Assembly (NCBI GenBank): GCA_004298675.1
Contig: SCRI01000007.1
Location: forward strand, 1 to 38,718
DNA: 38,718 nt
Origin: a bacterium
Lineage (GTDB): Bacteria > Vulcanimicrobiota > Vulcanimicrobiia > Vulcanimicrobiales > SCRA01
Reading direction: 5' to 3'
In this document: positions 1 to 7,644 of the stretch, piece after piece
How positions within the stretch are numbered: position 1 is the stretch's first letter
How the letters are laid out: each line of letters starts with the position of its first letter
Made by a program: the position numbers and the translations under genes
The notes under the pieces: generated by a model
Database searches by the model: none
Seen by the model: the letters and a program-made list of their open reading frames with translations, nothing else
Told to the model about the DNA's origin: nothing

Positions 1-1
1 C

Positions 2-397
2 CTATGGGGGCGGATCCCCCGCCGCCGCTTCTACTGCTTCTATCCGATGGACAAGCGGCGCGGCGAACACGTGAACTGGTACGCGCTCTCGTACGAAGAG
101 CGTCAGGCCCTGATGCGCGATCACGGCACGCTCGGCCGCTCCTATCACGGCCGCGTCGCGCAGGTGATCTCCGGGTCGACGGGCTTCGATGATTGGGAGT
201 GGGGCGTGGACCTGTACGCCGACGATCCGCTGACGTTCAAGCATCTCATCTACGAGCTGCGTTTCGACCGCGCGAGCGCCCTCTACGCGGAGTTCGGCCC
301 GTTCACCACCGGCGTCCAGTTCTCGGTCGACGAGTTGCCGGCTTTTCTCGAAGGCTCTGAGGTTCCAAGGCTGCTTCCCCAACCCGCCGCCGTCTGA
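2..397 (+). CDS. hemQ: Coproheme decarboxylase HemQ, C-terminal part (cut by left edge)
   Basis: The last 131 residues of a chlorite-dismutase-fold protein are visible; the reading frame is open to the left edge. HemQ converts iron-coproporphyrin III to haem b in the cytoplasm by two peroxide-dependent decarboxylations. The family signature FYPMDKRR is followed by NWY, then LMRDHG, then a DDWEWGVDLY segment and a LRFDRASALYAEFG segment near the C-terminus. The tyrosine of FYP (codon 41-43) and the histidine of RDHG (codon 122-124) are 27 residues apart, the spacing of the catalytic Tyr and proximal haem-ligand His in Listeria HemQ. The protein ends normally with a short tail. Its last 115 bases are overlapped antisense by the next gene. 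HemQ implies the coproporphyrin-dependent haem pathway of Gram-positive and related lineages. Confidence 0.93.
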   Translation, partial: LWGRIPRRRFYCFYPMDKRRGEHVNWYALSYEERQALMRDHGTLGRSYHGRVAQVISGSTGFDDWEWGVDLYADDPLTFKHLIYELRFDRASALYAEFGPFTTGVQFSVDELPAFLEGSEVPRLLPQPAAV

Positions 398-1710
398 GCG
401 CGCAAACCCTCGTAGATGGCGGCGATCACGATGACGGCGAGTGCCGCACTCACCGTACCGTGCCTGCCCACGAGCGAGAACGTGTGCTCCAGCAAGAGGG
501 CCAGCAGCGGCAGAGCCACGGCGTACTCCACGAGCCGGCGCGGTGCCAGCAACACGGAGGGGAATGCCCACAGGAGATACCAAGGATACACCGCGCCGCC
601 GAGCGCGATGTACGACCAGCGCGCCCCATCCCAGAGCTGACGCCGCACGACGGCGAGCGCGATGCCCAACACCGCGATCGCCAGCAGCACGGCGTGCAGG
701 GTAACGAAGCCTCTGAACGCGGCGGTGATGTGGGCGGCTGCGGGCGCGGCGTCAGCTCTCGTGACGCTCAGCAAGCTCGCAAAGTACGAGGGCCCCGCCC
801 AGGCCGCATAGGCCACGAGCGTCAATCCCAGCAGCGCAACTCCCGCGGCCAGCCGCCTTGCCGGTACAGGCTCGTAGAAGAGCAGCAGCAGACCCAACGC
901 GACCAGCGGCAATTTCACCAGGCCCGCGCAGACGATCAGAACCAACGCGACCAGCCGCCAGCCCTTACGATAGGACAAGAGCGCCGCCGCCACGAGCACG
1001 ATGCCGCCCAGATCGTTGTGGGCGTCAACGACGAAGAGATCGTGGAGCGCGGGGTTGAGCGCGACGACGGCCACCGCACCCGGCGCGCGCGTGAGGGCGT
1101 AGACCAGGACGATCAACGCGACCAGCGCGATCACGTTGAATAGACGTATCGCCAACCACGCTTGGGCCAAGGTATGCACCCCGGAGAGCGCCACACGGAT
1201 GCCTTCGAGCCACAGCGGTCCGTAAATACACGGTACCAGCGGCATACCCCAAATCTGATTGATCGCCGAGAACTCTCCCCGCAGCGCAACGGCCTCGGGA
1301 GCGTACGCAGCGTGCAGCGAGGGCAGCACGCCGTAGCCGATGTAGGCGTAGGCGTCGTTGCTCATCGCCGTGGACGAGCGTAGATCGATCAGCAGCATTG
1401 CGGCGAAGGCGAGCAGCAGCCCGCCGCGTGCGGCCACGCTCGGCGCGCCCGCGGCGAGCGAGCGATACAAGAGGTACAAGACGGCGCCCATGAGCAGCGC
1501 CAGCAGGACCAAACTCCACGCGGCGCCGTGCGCGAGCATGACGCCTTGCGGGATGACGTGCACGGGCAACTGCGCACCGTAGGCCAAGCGCTGCGCACTG
1601 GCGGTAACTTGGCCGGCGAACAGGCGCTCCTGCAACCAGTACAGCGCGACGAGGGCAAGACCCAGGGCCGGCACGGCGGCATCCCGACTCGCCACGAGCG
1701 CGGGCTTCAT
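283..1710 (-). CDS. GT-C type polytopic membrane glycosyltransferase
   Basis: A 475-residue, very hydrophobic protein with roughly ten to twelve membrane segments. After the first two helices comes a polar stretch with SNDAYAYIGYG (about residues 116-126), placed like the aspartate-containing first loop of GT-C enzymes, and then CIYGPLW, which resembles the YGPLW segment of polyprenol-phosphate-mannose-dependent mannosyltransferases and GT87-like proteins. Such enzymes move a sugar from a lipid-linked donor to an acceptor outside the membrane; the real donor and acceptor cannot be read here. The first methionine at 1710 leads directly into the first helix. No in-frame stop occurs until inside hemQ, so about 38 polar residues at the C-terminus are encoded antisense to hemQ. 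It lies 72 bases downstream of panE on the same strand. Confidence 0.75.
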   Translation of the reverse strand: MKPALVASRDAAVPALGLALVALYWLQERLFAGQVTASAQRLAYGAQLPVHVIPQGVMLAHGAAWSLVLLALLMGAVLYLLYRSLAAGAPSVAARGGLLLAFAAMLLIDLRSSTAMSNDAYAYIGYGVLPSLHAAYAPEAVALRGEFSAINQIWGMPLVPCIYGPLWLEGIRVALSGVHTLAQAWLAIRLFNVIALVALIVLVYALTRAPGAVAVVALNPALHDLFVVDAHNDLGGIVLVAAALLSYRKGWRLVALVLIVCAGLVKLPLVALGLLLLFYEPVPARRLAAGVALLGLTLVAYAAWAGPSYFASLLSVTRADAAPAAAHITAAFRGFVTLHAVLLAIAVLGIALAVVRRQLWDGARWSYIALGGAVYPWYLLWAFPSVLLAPRRLVEYAVALPLLALLLEHTFSLVGRHGTVSAALAVIVIAAIYEGLRAQTAAGWGSSLGTSEPSRKAGNSSTENWTPVVNGPNSA

Positions 1711-1782
1711 GGCCGCATTCTATCTGCGCGGCGGCAGCAAAGCCAGGGTCGTCGGCCTCAGCGCAGGGTGGCGGCCAGGCCC

Positions 1783-2742
1783 CTACCAGCGTCCTCCCGT
1801 GGCCTCGTCGACGCGCGCGATCAGCGCGTCGGGGCGCTCGCGATACTTCGCCCAGAGTGCGTGGGTGCGAACGATGTCCTCCAGCGTATCGGTCAAGACG
1901 GCGTTGACGGGCGTGGGAACACCCAGCGTCCTGCCCGCGCGTACAACTGCACCGTTGAGCGCCGTGACTTCAGAGCGCTGCCGCCCCGCGCGCAAGTCCG
2001 CCAAGAGCGAGGGCGGCTTCTCGCCGCGGGCGCCGGCCACGCGCGAGGCCAGCAGCAGCCGCGCCGCGGCGGACGGCAGCCGGAGCACCGCCGCCAGGGT
2101 CCGTACGGGGTAGCACGGGAGGTCGGTCAGCGCAATGCCCTGCCGGCGTATGACGCGCAACGCTTCGCGCAACGCGTGCACCTCGACGCGAAATGCTCCG
2201 GGGTGCTTCACGAGATTGGCCGGCAAGCTATCGAGGATGGCACAGGTGGCATTGGCCATCATGTTGATGAGCAGCTTCGACCACTTGAGGGCGCGGTAGT
2301 CCGCATACGAGCGTACCTGCAGCCCGGCGGCGCCGAAGGTGGCCAACAGCCAATTGATCGAGCCGCCGCCCACGGGGGCGATCCCCAAGCCGCCGCCTCC
2401 GGCTGCGTGCGCGCGTTCGCCGTCGAACTGCACGGGCACGGTCAGCGCCCCCGCGGCGACGGCGTCGGCGCCGAAGGCTTGTGCCAACTGCTCCTCGTTC
2501 CCGACGCCGTTCTGCACGCTGAGGATCGTTGCTGCCAGCGTCGCGCCCAGCGCGCGCCGCAGGGTGGCGACGGCACTGGGAGTATCGAACGCCTTCACCG
2601 CCACAAGCGCGAGATCGACGTTCTCGACCAGCGTCACCTCTTCGATGGCTCGCGGCGCGTAGAGCACCTCGCCGCCGTGACCGGAGAGAAGGTCGCCCAA
2701 ATAGCGGCCAACGGCACCGGCCCCAACGACGTAGACCCTCAT
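1783..2742 (-). CDS. panE: Ketopantoate reductase family protein
   Basis: A 319-residue member of the ApbA/PanE family. PanE reduces 2-dehydropantoate to pantoate with NADPH in pantothenate and coenzyme A synthesis. The protein opens with a Rossmann strand and the nucleotide-binding loop GAGAVG (residues 7-12). It has the NGVGNEE segment, a [13 protein letters not shown] segment with the conserved lysine, and a C-terminal [15 protein letters not shown] segment with the conserved acidic pair. An upstream in-frame start would add 21 residues before the Rossmann strand; I reject it because the start at 2742 overlaps the dut stop by four bases (ATGA), the usual translational coupling. The family contains paralogues of unknown substrate, so the exact reaction is less certain than the family. 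Confidence 0.82.
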   Translation of the reverse strand: MRVYVVGAGAVGRYLGDLLSGHGGEVLYAPRAIEEVTLVENVDLALVAVKAFDTPSAVATLRRALGATLAATILSVQNGVGNEEQLAQAFGADAVAAGALTVPVQFDGERAHAAGGGGLGIAPVGGGSINWLLATFGAAGLQVRSYADYRALKWSKLLINMMANATCAILDSLPANLVKHPGAFRVEVHALREALRVIRRQGIALTDLPCYPVRTLAAVLRLPSAAARLLLASRVAGARGEKPPSLLADLRAGRQRSEVTALNGAVVRAGRTLGVPTPVNAVLTDTLEDIVRTHALWAKYRERPDALIARVDEATGGRW

Positions 2743-3179
2743 CGCCCCGTCGACCCAAAACCGGCGGCAGCACGTTCCGAGTCGGGCAACTCTTCGCACA
2801 GGCAAAACGTAGCGCGCGTCACGGGGGCCACGATCATCTGCGCGATGCGCTCGCCACGCCGCACCGTGAAGGGCTCGGCGCCGAAGTTCGCGAGGACCAC
2901 ACAGACCGGACCGCGATAGTCGGCATCGACCGTACCTGGACTGTTGAGCAGCGTGACGCCATGGCGCAACGCCAGGCCGCTGCGGGGACGGATCTGCGCC
3001 TCGTATCCGGGGGGCAGCGCCATAGCGAAGCCCGCGGGCACCAACGCCCGCGCCCCGGGCTGCAGGACGATCTCCGCGCCGATGGCGGCATAGAGGTCCG
3101 CACCGGCGGCGCCCTCGCTCATGTAGGTAGGCACCGGGAGCCCCTCACCCTCCGGCAGGATTCGAATCGAGACGTTCAT
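2739..3179 (-). CDS. dut: Deoxyuridine triphosphatase (dUTPase)
   Basis: A 146-residue trimeric-type dUTPase, normal length for the family. It hydrolyses dUTP to dUMP and pyrophosphate, keeping uracil out of DNA and supplying dUMP for thymidylate. All five family motifs are present in order: AGADLYA (25-31), PRSGLAL (65-71), GTVDADYRG (82-90, with the catalytic aspartate), RIAQMIVAP (111-119) and the flexible C-terminal arm AAAGFGSTG (137-145). The gene starts 11 bases after the nrdR stop and its stop overlaps the panE start, so nrdR-dut-panE look co-transcribed. The link to nrdR is sensible because both act on deoxynucleotide pools. Confidence 0.96.
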   Translation of the reverse strand: MNVSIRILPEGEGLPVPTYMSEGAAGADLYAAIGAEIVLQPGARALVPAGFAMALPPGYEAQIRPRSGLALRHGVTLLNSPGTVDADYRGPVCVVLANFGAEPFTVRRGERIAQMIVAPVTRATFCLCEELPDSERAAAGFGSTGR

Positions 3180-3190
3180 GCCCGCCCCGT

Positions 3191-3637
3191 CTACGGCTTG
3201 AGGAGCTGCGAGAGCTCCTCCTGGAAAGACTCGACGTCGCGAAACGCACGGTACACGCTGGCGTAACGAATGTAGGCGACCTTGTCGAGGTCCTTGAGGG
3301 CCTCCATGATCTTCTCCCCCACCATCGAGGTGGGGACCTCGGTCTCCCCGCGCGCAAAGAGCTCGCGCTCGACCGCGGCGACGATCTCGTCGAACTGCGC
3401 CTCGGAAACCGGGCGCTTCTCGCAGGCCTTACGCAGGCCGACCAGCACCTTCTCGCGGCTGTACTGCTCCCGCCGCCCGTCCTTTTTGACGACGAACAGG
3501 CGCGGCGCCTCCATACGCTCGTAGGTCGTAAAGCGATGCTTGCAGGCTAGACACTCGCGGCGCCTGCGGACCACGGTTTCATCGTCGCGCGAGTCTACAA
3601 CCCGCGTCTCGCTCTTTTGGCAGCTCGGACAGATCAC
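3191..3637 (-). CDS. nrdR: Transcriptional repressor NrdR
   Basis: A 148-residue NrdR, the nucleotide-sensing repressor of ribonucleotide reductase genes. The zinc ribbon has CPSC near the N-terminus (Cys 3 and 6) and CLAC (Cys 29 and 32). An ATP-cone domain follows from about residue 49, starting [16 protein letters not shown], and holds ATP or dATP. I choose the GTG at 3635-3637 because family members begin M-x-C-P-x-C; a longer frame would add 43 residues that match nothing and would cross the promoter. A promoter with TTGACC, 18 bases and TATACT lies about 55 bases upstream. It is the first gene of a tight nrdR-dut-panE unit. Confidence 0.95.
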   Translation of the reverse strand: MICPSCQKSETRVVDSRDDETVVRRRRECLACKHRFTTYERMEAPRLFVVKKDGRREQYSREKVLVGLRKACEKRPVSEAQFDEIVAAVERELFARGETEVPTSMVGEKIMEALKDLDKVAYIRYASVYRAFRDVESFQEELSQLLKP

Positions 3638-3690
3638 GACCCTGCTCGCCTCGCCGTAGAGGCAGCCACGACCCCTAGTGGTGTATGAAC

Positions 3691-3720
3691 AGTATAGCCA
3701 CGAGCAGTTGCGCCGGTCAA
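3691..3720 (-). promoter_or_regulatory. Predicted sigma-70 type promoter of nrdR-dut-panE
   Basis: Read on the minus strand: -35 TTGACC (3715-3720), an 18-base spacer, and -10 TATACT (3691-3696). Both boxes match consensus at five of six positions. The expected transcript start is about 45-50 bases before the nrdR GTG. The gap is unusually AT-containing for this window. Confidence 0.6.
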
Positions 3721-3737
3721 ACACCCGGGCGCGAATG

Positions 3738-3766
3738 ATGGGGGCGAACCGTTGGTCCGCCCCCAT
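3738..3766 (-). terminator. Strong hairpin downstream of the DUF5679-like gene
   Basis: A 13-pair stem (3738-3750 with 3754-3766, one G-T pair when read as RNA on the minus strand) closed by a three-base loop. It begins 13 bases past the stop of the small zinc-ribbon gene and sits just upstream of the nrdR promoter, so it could end the first transcript before the second begins. No run of T follows the stem, so intrinsic termination is inferred from position and stem strength only. Confidence 0.45.
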
Positions 3767-3779
3767 GCGCCTGCGCCGA

Positions 3780-3923
3780 TTAGCCGGCGCCGATCTTGAA
3801 GAGCTTGGTCCCGCACTCCGGGCATTTTCCCTGCGTGGCAGGGCGCCCGTTCTTCATCGTGATCTTCTCTTCGTTTTGCATCTGGCGCTTAGTTTTGCAT
3901 TTCACGCAGTACGCTTCTGCCAT
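3780..3923 (-). CDS. DUF5679-like small zinc-ribbon protein
   Basis: A 47-residue protein. It has two CxxC knuckles: CVKC (Cys 6 and 9) near the N-terminus and CPEC (Cys 34 and 37) near the C-terminus, with a central segment TMKNGRPATQGKCPECGTK. This layout matches the DUF5679 family as I remember it: tiny proteins with a YCVKCKxKR start and an NGRPATxGxCPxCG body. The four cysteines should bind one zinc ion; the function is unknown. A GGAGG ribosome-binding sequence ends four bases before the ATG at 3921-3923. An overlapping ATG four bases upstream is out of frame. A strong hairpin follows the stop. Confidence 0.88.
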   Translation of the reverse strand: MAEAYCVKCKTKRQMQNEEKITMKNGRPATQGKCPECGTKLFKIGAG

Positions 3924-4010
3924 GCATCCTCCAAAGGCTCGCCCGGGGCGAGGATCCGCCCCGCGTTGGCGCGCTTATTCCCTGGGAGCGGCCCGCGTCC
4001 TGGTCCGGAC

Positions 4011-4253
4011 CTAGTTCAGCGAGAGCGGAATGCGGCGGAGGCGGGTGGGCGAAGGGGTGCCGAGCAGGCGGCCGACATAGCTGCGCAACCGGCGCTCCTC
4101 GCAGCGTTGGACCTCGGCCACGGTCCACAGTAGACGCCGATGGTGGCCGCGTAGTCGCCGGGCCTCGACGTCGGAGGCCGTCAGTATCGCCACCTCGACG
4201 CGTGCCAGTTCGTCGTGGAGGGCGGCAAGCAGGTCGTCCGTGCGTTGCTCCAT
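4011..4253 (-). CDS. Hypothetical protein, 80 aa, helical and charged
   Basis: I do not recognise this 80-residue protein. It is rich in Arg, Glu and Leu and looks like two or three helices: about residues 1-30 (starting MEQRTDDLLAALHDELARVE) and an arginine-rich second half ending in RIPLSLN. It has no signal peptide, membrane segment or cysteine pair. The frame stays open far upstream, but that part is antisense to dprA. The start at 4253 is favoured because a promoter (TTGTCT, 18 bases, TATACT) lies 12 bases upstream and an AAGG ribosome-binding sequence sits six bases before the ATG. It is divergent from dprA. Charge and size would allow a nucleic-acid-associated protein, but nothing proves it. 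Confidence 0.6.
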   Translation of the reverse strand: MEQRTDDLLAALHDELARVEVAILTASDVEARRLRGHHRRLLWTVAEVQRCEERRLRSYVGRLLGTPSPTRLRRIPLSLN

Positions 4254-4264
4254 GATCGCCTTCG

Positions 4265-4294
4265 AGTATACCGCCCGTCCTTCGCCGCAGACAA
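4265..4294 (-). promoter_or_regulatory. Predicted promoter of the 80-aa hypothetical gene
   Basis: Read on the minus strand: -35 TTGTCT (4289-4294), an 18-base spacer, and -10 TATACT (4265-4270). The -10 box and 18-base spacer are the same as in the nrdR promoter. The ATG at 4253 lies 11 bases beyond the -10 box, so the leader would be very short. Confidence 0.5.
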
Positions 4295-4332
4295 GCCTTT
4301 CCCACGGCTGCAACCCCGGCAGAGAGCCTGGG

Positions 4333-5379
4333 ATGACGAGCGACCGATCTGCCGCCCTGCAAGCCCTGGCGGCCCTGGCGCGCCGGGGCGGCCCACGCGA
4401 GGCGCGCCGCGCCGCGGCCCATGGTGGCCCCCCAGTAGAGGCGCTGGCGCGCCTGGGGTTCGACCCCGCGCGCGAGCTGGAAGATCTGGGCATGGAGCTG
4501 GCGGATGCCGGGGTGGAGCTGCTGGATCCCGCCACCCTCCCAACTCTGGTGAGCCTCGCCGATCCGCCGGCGGTGCTCTTTGCGTGGGGCACGCCCCCGC
4601 CACAGCCGTGGAGCGGGGTGGCGATCGTCGGCACGCGTGCCGCCACCCCAGCGGGAAGCGCCCGCGCACACGCGATCGCGCGCGGGGTGGCTGCGGCCGG
4701 CGCCGTGGTGGTCTCCGGTCTGGCGCTGGGCATCGACGGCGCCGCCCATCGCGGCGCTCTGGCGGCAGGCGGGTGCACGATCGGAATCCTCGGCGGGGGC
4801 CACGGACGCTTCTTCCCGCTGGGAAACCGTACCCTGGCTTCCGAGATCGTCGCCGCCGGAGGCTGCATACTCTCGGAGTACCCGCCGCTGCAAGCGGCCT
4901 TCCCATTCCAGTTCCTCGAACGTAACCGCCTGGTGGCGGCCTTGGCGCGGGGTGTCGTCGTCGTGGAGTCGGGGCGGCGCGGCGGCGCCATCAATACCGC
5001 GGGCTGGGCCATGGAGATGGGGCGCGAGCTCTTCACGGTGCCTTGGGATGTCGAGCGCCCCAAAGGGGCAGGCTGTCTGCGCCTCTTACGCGAGGGCGCG
5101 CGCGCCGTGGGCGGCGCCGAGGACATCTGCGAAGACCTGGGGTTGACCGTACCGGTGCCGGTGCACCGGGCGCGGCGGCGGCTGGAGGCCATCGCCGGCG
5201 TCGCGGGCGGCCTCGCCACGCGCATCGTCGATGCCCTTGCCGGCGGAGAGCGTCTGATCGACGAGCTGGCCGAGCAGTGCGGGGCTCCGATCGGGCTGCT
5301 GCGCGGCGCGCTCTCGATCCTCGAGATCCACGGCGTGGTGGAGGATCGCGGTGGAGGGCGGGTCGCCCTGGTACAATAG
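4333..5379 (+). CDS. dprA: DNA-processing protein DprA
   Basis: A 348-residue DprA, which binds incoming single-stranded DNA during transformation and loads RecA. The Rossmann-like DNA_processg_A domain is clear: VAIVGTRAATPAG, then VVSGLALGIDGAAHRGAL, then GGGHGRFFPLGNRTLASEI, SEYPP, FLERNR and the VVESGRRGGAINTA segment. The last 60 residues look like the family's winged-helix domain (LIDELAEQCGAPIGLLRGAL). The start at 4333 excludes 31 residues from an upstream in-frame ATG that match nothing and overlap the divergent promoter. rlmH follows after 13 bases. Confidence 0.94.
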   Translation: MTSDRSAALQALAALARRGGPREARRAAAHGGPPVEALARLGFDPARELEDLGMELADAGVELLDPATLPTLVSLADPPAVLFAWGTPPPQPWSGVAIVGTRAATPAGSARAHAIARGVAAAGAVVVSGLALGIDGAAHRGALAAGGCTIGILGGGHGRFFPLGNRTLASEIVAAGGCILSEYPPLQAAFPFQFLERNRLVAALARGVVVVESGRRGGAINTAGWAMEMGRELFTVPWDVERPKGAGCLRLLREGARAVGGAEDICEDLGLTVPVPVHRARRRLEAIAGVAGGLATRIVDALAGGERLIDELAEQCGAPIGLLRGALSILEIHGVVEDRGGGRVALVQ

Positions 5380-5392
5380 CCAACGATCGCGC

Positions 5393-5854
5393 ATGCGTGT
5401 GCTCGTGCTTGCCGTCGGCCGGATCAAAGAGCGCTACCTTGCGGCCGCCGTGGCGGACTTCGCTCACCGGCTCCGCCCCTATCTGCCGCTGGAGCTGACG
5501 GAGGTCGCGGCTGCCCACGGCGGCGATCCGGCGGCGGCGATGCAGGAGGAGGCCGAGCGCGTACTCGCGCGCCTGAACTCCGGTGACGTCGTCTGGCTCT
5601 TGGAGCGCGAGGGTCAAGAGTGGTCGAGCATGGAGCTGGCGCAACGGCTGGCGGAGGTGATGCACGGCGGTGCCGGACGCCTGGTGCTGGTGGTGGCGGG
5701 AACGTTTGGAGCCGGCGCCGCGCTGCGCGCGCGGGCGACGCAACAGTGGAGCCTCTCGCGTCTCACGCTGCTGCACGAATGGGCGCGCGCGTTGGCACTC
5801 GAGCAGCTCTACCGCGCCATGAAGATCCTGCGCAACGAGCCCTACCATCACTGA
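5393..5854 (+). CDS. rlmH: 23S rRNA (pseudouridine1915-N3)-methyltransferase RlmH
   Basis: A 153-residue SPOUT-class methyltransferase that methylates pseudouridine 1915 in helix 69 of 23S rRNA on assembled ribosomes. It begins MRVLVLAVGRIKERYL, as RlmH proteins do, has the SAM-pocket glycine segment LVLVVAGTFGAG, and ends with the family signature RAMKILRNEPYHH. The start at 5393 is chosen because the first strand begins at once; an upstream in-frame ATG would add 14 residues overlapping dprA. It lies between dprA and argS on the same strand. A 95-base gap separates it from argS and holds nothing recognisable. Confidence 0.95.
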   Translation: MRVLVLAVGRIKERYLAAAVADFAHRLRPYLPLELTEVAAAHGGDPAAAMQEEAERVLARLNSGDVVWLLEREGQEWSSMELAQRLAEVMHGGAGRLVLVVAGTFGAGAALRARATQQWSLSRLTLLHEWARALALEQLYRAMKILRNEPYHH

Positions 5855-5949
5855 CGGCGTTAGGCAGGGCGTGGCGGCGAAGCCTCGGAAACGGAGTTGC
5901 CAACCTTCAGGGCAGCGTAGATTCGCGCAACTAGTGAAAGCGGGAGCAG

Positions 5950-7644
5950 GTGCAGTCCATCCTTCAGAGACTCGAGCAGATCGTCGACGCGCGGCTGGAA
6001 GACGCCGTGCGCCGCGCCCGGCCCGGTCTCGACGGGGATCTGACGCTCCCGCCCGCCAGCTTCGCTCCCGCGCGCGACACGCGCTTCGGTGACTACTCCA
6101 CCCCCGTGGTCATGCAGGCGGCAAAAGTCGCCCGTACCAACCCGCGCGCCGTGGGCGAGGAGGTACGCGCCGCGCTCGAAGAAGCGGTAACGGCCGACCA
6201 CGAGCTAGCCGGCGCGGTCACCTCGATCACCCTGGCGGGGGCGGGCTTCCTCAACGTATCGATGGCCCAAGCGTACTGGCAATCGATCGTGGCGCAGGTG
6301 CTGCGCGAGGGCGCGGATTACGGACGCTGCCCGGCCGGCAATCGTACCATCAGCCTGGAGTTCGGCAGCGCCAATCCCACCGGGCCCGTGGTCGTGGTGC
6401 AGGGGCGCTCCACGGCGGCCGGCTCGACCCTGGCCAACATGCTGCGCTTCTGCGGTACTACCGTCACCGTCGAGTGGGTGCAGAACGATGCCGGAACGCA
6501 GACCGAGATGCTGGGGCGTTCGCTGTACGCGCGCTATCGCCAGCTCTGGGAGCCGGCGTATCCCTTGCCCGAGGACGGCTACCCCGGTGACTACCTGCTG
6601 CCGGTGGCGCAAGCCCTGCGCGAGCGCGACGGCGACCGCTGGCTGCGCGCCGCAGAGGCGGAGTGGCTCGAGCCGCTCGCGCTCTTCGCGCGCGACCAGA
6701 TCGTCGCCGAGCAGCAGCGCGACATGCACGACTTTCACGTCGATTTCGACGTCTGGCAGTCCGAGCGCGAGCTGCACCGGCAGGGACGTGTCGAGCAGGC
6801 GCTGGAGACGTTGAAGGCCGCCGGACACTGCTACGAACGCGACGGCGCGCTCTGGTTCCACGCAACCGCCTTCGGCGACGACAAGGATCGCGTGCTGGTG
6901 CGCAGCGACGGACGCCCCACGTATTACGCCGGTGACATCGCCTACCATTGGGAAAAACTGCGCCGCGGCAACGAGCGCTTGATCGACATTTGGGGTCCCG
7001 ATCACCACGGCTACATCCAGCGCATGAAAGCCGTCGTCGAGGCGTTGGGCCACAAGGGCGCCCTCGAGGTGCTGATCGCGCAGCAGGTCACGCTCAAGCG
7101 CGGTGAGGAGATCGTCTCCTCCTCCAAACGCCAAGGGCAAATCCTCACCCTGCGCGAGATCTTCGAAGAGGTAGGCGTTGACGCAGCGCGCTTCTTCTTT
7201 TTATCGCGCGCACTCGACTCACATCTCACCTTCGATCTCGACCTCGCCAAACAGCAGACTCAGGACAACCCGGTCTACTACGTGCAGTACGGTCACGCGC
7301 GCATCGCGAGCGTGCTGCGCAAAGCGCCGGCGCAGCTGCTCGCGCGCGCCGCGCAGGCGATGGATCTCACGCTCTTGACGCACCCGGCGGAGTTGGCACT
7401 GATCAAGCGCCTGGCGCAACTGGCCGATCGCACCGGCGCGGCGGCCCAGGCACGCGAGCCGCACCAGCTCACCGTGTACGCGCGCGAGCTAGCCACGGAG
7501 TTCCACCATTTCTATACCGAGTGCCAGATTCTCGGGGAGGATGCCGCGCTCTCGTCGGCGCGTTTGGCACTGTGTTTGGCGGCCAAGCGCGTCCTGGCGA
7601 CGGCGCTATCGTTGATGGGAATCTCCGCGCCCGACGTCATGTGA
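5950..7644 (+). CDS. argS: Arginyl-tRNA synthetase with altered HIGH motif
   Basis: A 564-residue class I synthetase that charges tRNA-Arg with arginine. An N-terminal Add-1 domain (about 1-110) is followed by the catalytic core and a C-terminal DALR anticodon-binding domain (from about 450). Core landmarks are LEFGSANPTGP (136-146), QNDAG, the YxxxD pair at Tyr325 and Asp329, IWGPDHHGYIQRMKA (347-361) and the KMSK-like SSSK (390-393) followed by RQGQILTLREI. The striking feature is the HIGH site: the usual P-L-H-V-G-H-G-R reads P-V-V-V-V-Q-G-R, so both histidines are lost (residues 148 and 151) with no length change. The start is a GTG with GGGAG just upstream. The next gene overlaps the stop by one base (TGATG). 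Confidence 0.95.
   Translation: MQSILQRLEQIVDARLEDAVRRARPGLDGDLTLPPASFAPARDTRFGDYSTPVVMQAAKVARTNPRAVGEEVRAALEEAVTADHELAGAVTSITLAGAGFLNVSMAQAYWQSIVAQVLREGADYGRCPAGNRTISLEFGSANPTGPVVVVQGRSTAAGSTLANMLRFCGTTVTVEWVQNDAGTQTEMLGRSLYARYRQLWEPAYPLPEDGYPGDYLLPVAQALRERDGDRWLRAAEAEWLEPLALFARDQIVAEQQRDMHDFHVDFDVWQSERELHRQGRVEQALETLKAAGHCYERDGALWFHATAFGDDKDRVLVRSDGRPTYYAGDIAYHWEKLRRGNERLIDIWGPDHHGYIQRMKAVVEALGHKGALEVLIAQQVTLKRGEEIVSSSKRQGQILTLREIFEEVGVDAARFFFLSRALDSHLTFDLDLAKQQTQDNPVYYVQYGHARIASVLRKAPAQLLARAAQAMDLTLLTHPAELALIKRLAQLADRTGAAAQAREPHQLTVYARELATEFHHFYTECQILGEDAALSSARLALCLAAKRVLATALSLMGISAPDVM

Noticed and set aside
1711-1782. Possible TAGAAT promoter box before the GT-C gene
   Set aside because: A TAGAAT lies close to the ATG but no acceptable -35 box is at a 16-19 base distance.
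1528-2919. A 463-residue open frame on the plus strand
   Set aside because: It is antisense to the glycosyltransferase start and panE, is rich in Arg, Gln and Gly with no domain, and panE and dut match their families well in the other strand.
4001-4010. GGTCCGGACC palindrome just past the 80-aa gene
   Set aside because: Ten bases only, no arms beyond it and no repeat elsewhere noticed; expected by chance in GC-rich DNA.
4254-5225. N-terminal extension of the minus-strand frame that holds the 80-aa gene
   Set aside because: It lies antisense to dprA and is low-complexity Ala/Arg/Pro; only the part after 4253 has a promoter and ribosome-binding sequence.
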